A DNA stretch of 64,000 bases from JAGFIY01 sp964499285 (GTDB lineage Bacteria; Bacteroidota; Ignavibacteria; Ignavibacteriales; Melioribacteraceae). Below the pieces are notes generated by a model, which worked only from the letters and a program-made list of their open reading frames with translations, was not told the origin of the DNA and searched no databases. The stretch covers positions 26,695 to 90,694 of the forward strand of contig CAZCLA010000010.1 of NCBI GenBank assembly GCA_964499285.1. The letters run 5' to 3'. This document shows positions 60,303-64,000 of the stretch, one piece after another (the stretch's first letter is position 1; every line of letters starts with the position of its first letter). The position numbers and the translations under genes were made by a program.

Positions 60303-62270
60303 TTGACGATTCTATTTTCAAGTGAGAATTTTTCACAAGAAATAATCAGTTTGGCACCCGATTCCGTAAGCGGCAAATTGTTTTATACGGGAACTGATCA
60401 TAAGTTCATCAATAAAGACAAAATCGATTTTTCTTTTAGAGATTATGATGACTCTGATTGGGAAATTGTGGATACAAGATTTCTTACCGACAATTCAACT
60501 GATTGGAACGGGGTTGGGTGGTTTCGTTTTTATTTCGATATTGACTCCTCCATGGTTAATAAAAACTTAGCATTGTTCATTTATAACACCGGAAAGCTTG
60601 AACTTTATCTGAACGGAGAGTTTTATCTCTCTACCGATAAGATGGAGCGGATACCAAAATTGTTGCGTTTCACAAAATCCGGAATGAACGTGATGGCAGT
60701 GAGGTTTGAAAATCCCGATTGGATAAAACTGAATGATGCAGGACACTGGGCGGGCTTCAGATTTGTGTTCACAGAATTTGAGCCCGGGATATCATCCGCC
60801 GTAAATCAAATTGACAGAGTAATAACCGAGCGATTGATATTTGTAATTCCCGCGATAATACTGAGTCTTATTCACTTGCTGATATTTTTATTTGATAGAA
60901 GAACTAAGCAAAATCTGTATTATGTCGGGTTCTTATTGTTTTTTGCATTCTATATATTCATATTATTCAATTCGTATCTTTCGACATCCCAGATCTCATT
61001 GGTATTTTTCGGAAAACTTGCCCCGTTTACACTTAACTTTCTTCTATTGATGGGTAGTTTGACAATCTTTGCAATATTTAATTATAAGAATAAATACTCA
61101 AAATGGTATGTGCTTACTGCATTTATTCTGGGTCTTGCCGGATTCATTTTGCCGGGTAAAATTGTAGTCTATTATCTTTCATATGTATTTATCTCAATTA
61201 TTTCCGGCAACGCGGGAAGAGTTATGTTCCGGAAGAATGCATCGAGCAGAGGTGTTTCAAACATTATCAGGATCGGATTTATGATTTTTTCGTTATCGGG
61301 TATTTATCAGATGATAATGAGTTTTGATTTGGTTGGTCCTTTGTTCGGAACATACAATGTATTTCTTTACGGAGTTTTAGTATTCTTACTTTCAATGTCA
61401 ATTGCATTAGCTAAAGAATTTGTTGAAAACAGATTGAGCCTTGAAAAACAGTTAGTTCAGGTAAAGGAATTATCACAAAAAACTTTGGAGCAAGAACTTG
61501 AGGCAAAGGAATTAGAAAATCAGAAAAAGATTTTAGAGATAGAAAATGAAAGAAAGACGAAAGAATTGGAAGAAGCAAGAGAACTTCAACTTTCCATGCT
61601 GCCTCAAAAGCTGCCAAAATTTGAAAATTTGGATATAGCCGCATATCTTACGACCGCAGCGGAAGTTGGCGGTGACTATTATGACTTTTTGCAGACCGAT
61701 GACGGCAGTTTATTGATTGCTGTAGGCGATGCAACCGGTCATGGTATGAAAGCCGGAATTATGGTATCAATTGTAAAAGGACTTTTAAAATCCGAATCAT
61801 CAATAAAATCTATACCGGATTTCTTTAATAGATCAACTGCTGTTATTAAGGAAATGAATCTCGGTAATTTATTTATGTCCCTTTCTATTTTGAAAATCAA
61901 AAATGGACAAGTTACTGCATCGTTTGCAGGTATGCCTCCATTATATCATTATAGATTTGAAGAAGGAAAAGTTGAACAGATTGTTTTAAAAGGAATGCCA
62001 TTAGGTGCATATAAAAATTTTCCTTATGAATCACGTTCCTTTTCACTTAAAAAGGATGACGTTCTTTTAATAATCAGCGATGGTATTGTTGAACTTTTTG
62101 ATGATAAGAAAAGAATGTTTGATTATGAGAGAGTGTCTGAAGTACTAAAACAAAACCATTTGAAAAATCCAGAAGAGATTTTATCAAGTTTTGAGCAGGA
62201 AATAAAAAAATGGTTGAACGGAAAACTACAGGATGATGACATAACAATGCTTGTAATTAAAGTTCGTTGA
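60303..62270 (+). CDS. 7TM receptor-type PP2C (SpoIIE) serine phosphatase
   Basis: A 655-residue sensor-phosphatase. An extracytoplasmic jelly-roll-like sensing part (about 35-170, WFRFYFDIDSSMVNKNLALF) is followed by seven spans (about 180-380, 7TMR-DISM layout). A long coiled coil (about 385-440) leads to a SpoIIE/RsbU-type PP2C domain (about 445-655) with AAEVGGDYYDF, VGDATGHGMKAGI and ISDGIVELFD; the metal-binding Asp residues are present. Such proteins control anti-anti-sigma (partner-switching) signalling. The only standard start codon in frame is TTG, which cuts into the signal peptide. The frame continues upstream to 60255 and would encode KRDHKILVPFFILTILFSS, so the real start is probably upstream. 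Confidence 0.88.
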   Translation: MTILFSSENFSQEIISLAPDSVSGKLFYTGTDHKFINKDKIDFSFRDYDDSDWEIVDTRFLTDNSTDWNGVGWFRFYFDIDSSMVNKNLALFIYNTGKLELYLNGEFYLSTDKMERIPKLLRFTKSGMNVMAVRFENPDWIKLNDAGHWAGFRFVFTEFEPGISSAVNQIDRVITERLIFVIPAIILSLIHLLIFLFDRRTKQNLYYVGFLLFFAFYIFILFNSYLSTSQISLVFFGKLAPFTLNFLLLMGSLTIFAIFNYKNKYSKWYVLTAFILGLAGFILPGKIVVYYLSYVFISIISGNAGRVMFRKNASSRGVSNIIRIGFMIFSLSGIYQMIMSFDLVGPLFGTYNVFLYGVLVFLLSMSIALAKEFVENRLSLEKQLVQVKELSQKTLEQELEAKELENQKKILEIENERKTKELEEARELQLSMLPQKLPKFENLDIAAYLTTAAEVGGDYYDFLQTDDGSLLIAVGDATGHGMKAGIMVSIVKGLLKSESSIKSIPDFFNRSTAVIKEMNLGNLFMSLSILKIKNGQVTASFAGMPPLYHYRFEEGKVEQIVLKGMPLGAYKNFPYESRSFSLKKDDVLLIISDGIVELFDDKKRMFDYERVSEVLKQNHLKNPEEILSSFEQEIKKWLNGKLQDDDITMLVIKVR

Positions 62271-62301
62271 ACCTTTTCCTTTATTGCTGCAGGTGATATT
62301 T

Positions 62302-63075
62302 CTATAATTTTATTTTGATTCCAACCGGACAATGGTCAGATCCCATAACATCCGGCATTGTAAACGCATCGATTAAATTTTTCTTTAAGTTTTCACTGAT
62401 GAAAAAGTAATCTATTCTCCAGCCCACGTTTCTTTCCCTTGCTCTCGTAAAAACATCCCACCACGTATAGATCTCGGGTTCATTAGTGAACATTCGAAGC
62501 GTATCAATAAAACCATCAGCAAAAAATCTGTCCATCCAAGCTCTTTCTTCAGGTAAAAATCCGGACACGTTTTCGTTTGCTTTAGGTCGGGATAAATCGA
62601 TTTCTTTATGAGCCGTGTTTACATCTCCGCAGACGATAATTTTCTTTCCTTCTTTCACCAATTCAACCGCATACTTCTGGAATGCCTCGTAAAAATCCAT
62701 TTTATATTTTAATCGTTCAGCATTCTTTTTGCCATTTGGAAAATATATGTTGAACAAGACAAAAGTTTTATATTCTGTTATTACAATTCTACCTTCGTTA
62801 TCAAATTCTTCAATGCCGAATCCATTTTTAATGCTTATAGGTTTTTCTTTTGAATACGTTACAACGCCGCTGTAACCTTTTTTATGTGCTTCGGAAAAAT
62901 AAGCGTAGTATCCATCAACGTTTGTCAAAGAATCATCAAGCTGTTCTTCCCAAGCTTTTGTTTCCTGCAGACAAAGTATATCGGGATTTTCACTTTTGAA
63001 CCACTCAATAAATCCCTTCTTTGCCGCAGCTCTTATTCCGTTTACGTTCCAGGATAACATTGTGTAAGATTTCAT
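62302..63075 (-). CDS. xth: Exodeoxyribonuclease III
   Basis: AP endonuclease / 3'-5' exonuclease of base-excision repair; 257 residues, normal length. Motifs: LSWNVNGIRAA (about 7-17), LCLQETKAW (catalytic Glu, about 35-43), YSGVVTYSK (about 68), ICGDVNTAHKEIDLS (about 147-161), GWRIDYFFIS (about 220) and GSDHCPVGIKI with the final catalytic Asp-His. The start MKSYTMLSWNV is a few residues longer than some relatives but has no competitor. It lies 31 bp from the convergent phosphatase gene. Confidence 0.95.
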   Translation of the reverse strand: MKSYTMLSWNVNGIRAAAKKGFIEWFKSENPDILCLQETKAWEEQLDDSLTNVDGYYAYFSEAHKKGYSGVVTYSKEKPISIKNGFGIEEFDNEGRIVITEYKTFVLFNIYFPNGKKNAERLKYKMDFYEAFQKYAVELVKEGKKIIVCGDVNTAHKEIDLSRPKANENVSGFLPEERAWMDRFFADGFIDTLRMFTNEPEIYTWWDVFTRARERNVGWRIDYFFISENLKKNLIDAFTMPDVMGSDHCPVGIKIKL

Positions 63076-63439
63076 TCGTCCTCTTTTTCAATATTTGGCT
63101 GAAAAGATATAAAAATAATTTTAATTAAAACAAGTGTGAAGATAGTATAATGCTGAATAGATAAATCTCTACTATGAATTGTCTCGATTATTATATCGCA
63201 ATACTTGATGATAAAAAATGACGAAGGCGTAAAATAATTGTATAATAAGGAAACACAAACAGACAAAACCCAGAAGGGGTGAAATTATTCTTCTCTTCGG
63301 GATTCACACTGCTGATGTTAGGATGTCAGTTTATTGGTGCTGGCATCTTGGTACTTAAAACAGTTATTCAACTTCAAATCTTTATAATCAAATAAAATTA
63401 TCGTAAATTCGTACAGCTTTCCACATTTAACTAAGGCTT
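63076..63439. other. Intergenic region with small hairpins, REP-like
   Basis: This 364-bp region has no convincing gene. It holds an AACCCAGAAGGGGTGAAATT segment (CCC-AGAA-GGG hairpin, about 63267-63286). A second stem, GATGTCAG/CTGGCATC, lies at 63322-63347 (one G-U pair, 10-nt loop). A TATAAT (63383-63388) could be the -10 box of the restriction enzyme gene, but no good -35 box precedes it. Hairpin-bearing CCC..GGG segments of this look occur as dispersed intergenic repeats in Bacteroidota; whether this one is repeated cannot be judged from one copy. Confidence 0.35.
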
Positions 63440-64000
63440 ATGTCTTTATTCCAAAAATCAGTTCTCAATAAGTATCTTCAAACACTTGACAACTCGGAAG
63501 TCGAAAAAGCTTTCCAAAATTTCAAATCGTTTTACGGCGAACAAGAAAGAATCGAAAACATAAAACTTCTTAAGGAAGAAAATTATCAAGAAGGTTTTCT
63601 TCGGGAAATTTTTGTTGATGTGCTCGGCTATACTATTAATCCCGATAAAGATTACAACCTTACCACAGAATTCAAAAACGAAACGGATTCCAAGAAAGCT
63701 GACGGCGCGATTCTGCTCGACTCAAAAGCGGTCGGTGTTATTGAGTTGAAGTCAACTAAAACAACCGATATGGAATCGATCATCGATCAAGCGTTTAATT
63801 ACAAGAATCACCAAACCGGATGCAAGTATGTAATCACTTCCAATTTCGAGAAGCTGAGATTCTACATAGACAACGCGACCGAGTACGAAGAGTTTTATCT
63901 CTTTGATATGGATTTGGAGAGATTCAAAACGTTCTATCTGCTTTTAAGTAAAGTGAAACTGCTGAACGATATTCCGGCGAAGATTAAAAAAGAATCGCAG
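63440..64000 (+). CDS. Type IIG restriction-modification enzyme (Eco57I-like), N-terminal part, 3' partial
   Basis: The frame is open from an ATG (AAGG 5 nt upstream) to the window edge, 187 codons. Sequence MSLFQKSVLNKYLQTLDNSE opens a helical region, followed by FLREIFVDVLGYTINPDKDY and a PD-(D/E)xK nuclease core. Catalytic candidates are D88 in KKADGAIL and E102-x-K104 in GVIELKST. AFNYKNHQTGCKYVITSNFE and KLRFYIDNATEYEEF follow. This is the nuclease head of Eco57I/TaqII-type single-chain restriction-methylation enzymes; the methylase and specificity domains would lie beyond the window. It is a candidate acquired gene. Confidence 0.82.
   Translation, partial: MSLFQKSVLNKYLQTLDNSEVEKAFQNFKSFYGEQERIENIKLLKEENYQEGFLREIFVDVLGYTINPDKDYNLTTEFKNETDSKKADGAILLDSKAVGVIELKSTKTTDMESIIDQAFNYKNHQTGCKYVITSNFEKLRFYIDNATEYEEFYLFDMDLERFKTFYLLLSKVKLLNDIPAKIKKESQ

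Noticed and set aside
63279..63395. A 38-codon GTG frame resembling a tiny lipoprotein (LMLGCQ)
   Set aside because: The GG-rich segment is too close to the GTG to be a normal ribosome site, the lipobox is weak (Met at -3), and the stretch overlaps two hairpins; more likely non-coding.
1..64000. CRISPR arrays, insertion sequences, prophage or integrase genes, rRNA
   Set aside because: No regularly spaced repeats, transposase or integrase motifs, or rRNA sequence were seen on either strand.

Overview
The window is a low-GC, gene-dense stretch of a bacterial chromosome, most likely from the Ignavibacteria (Bacteroidota/Chlorobi superphylum). The clearest evidence is a secreted protein whose C-terminal type IX sorting domain carries the NYPNPFNPST signature. 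The MiaB / sigma-54 activator / LptE gene neighbourhood, the GldA-GldF-GldG-type ABC cluster, and the DUF4412, DUF3108 and DUF3109 proteins agree with this. Two runs of exactly 100 Ns lie inside genes and do not keep the frame, so they are scaffold placeholders; the contig is probably a draft or metagenome assembly. No insertion sequence, prophage, CRISPR array or rRNA was seen.

Layout. 1-7614 (+): type IV pilus / type II secretion-like assembly operon (platform protein cut by the window edge, PilB-type ATPase, PilT-like ATPase, a PilM-PilN fusion, a PilO protein with a PilP-like tail, a short secretin). 7651-15464: signalling block with a receiver protein, a 1166-residue hybrid kinase, a receiver-DHp protein, a convergent kinase plus NtrC-type activator pair, and a further single receiver. 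15582-15653: tRNA-Lys with promoter and terminator. 15735-23169: two membrane proteins, formate-THF ligase, an epimerase-like gene with glycerate kinase, and a TetR regulator with a threonine dehydratase. 23280-28978: TPR protein, a hemerythrin/PAS sensor with its DUF1858 partner, and valS. 34384-29137 (-): DUF3109, rpoN, methyltransferase, hslV, hslU, acid phosphatase lipoprotein. 47318-35252 (-): about fourteen closely packed genes for tRNA modification and the envelope (miaB, SPOR protein, MBL hydrolase, sigma-54 activator, lptE, GT2, TPR, 3-methyladenine glycosylase, GT9, DUF3108, CPBP protease, zinc ribbon protein, cdsA, heme protein). 47526-53141 (+): SDR, rpiA, and a gliding-type ABC transporter with a DUF4340 protein. 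53138-59472 (-): YyaL, sorting-domain protein, DUF4412, SirB1-like, small membrane protein, methyltransferase. 59530-64000: outer-membrane protein, 7TM PP2C phosphatase, exonuclease III, and the N-terminus of a type IIG restriction-modification enzyme running off the edge.

How it fits together. RpoN and two sigma-54 activators share the window: one is paired with a kinase beside the pilus operon, the other sits inside the envelope operon. Sigma-54 control of surface structures is therefore a reasonable hypothesis, although no convincing -24/-12 site was found. Four good sigma-70-type promoters (TTGnnA, 17-18 bp, TATAAT-like) were found upstream of genes. This is closer to the general bacterial consensus than to the Bacteroidetes TAnnTTTG type. 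I found no single block that I could defend as a new defence or mobile system. The most unusual items are the fused pilus assembly proteins, the receiver-DHp protein without a kinase domain, the hybrid kinase with two degenerate receivers, and several unexplained palindromes and hairpins.
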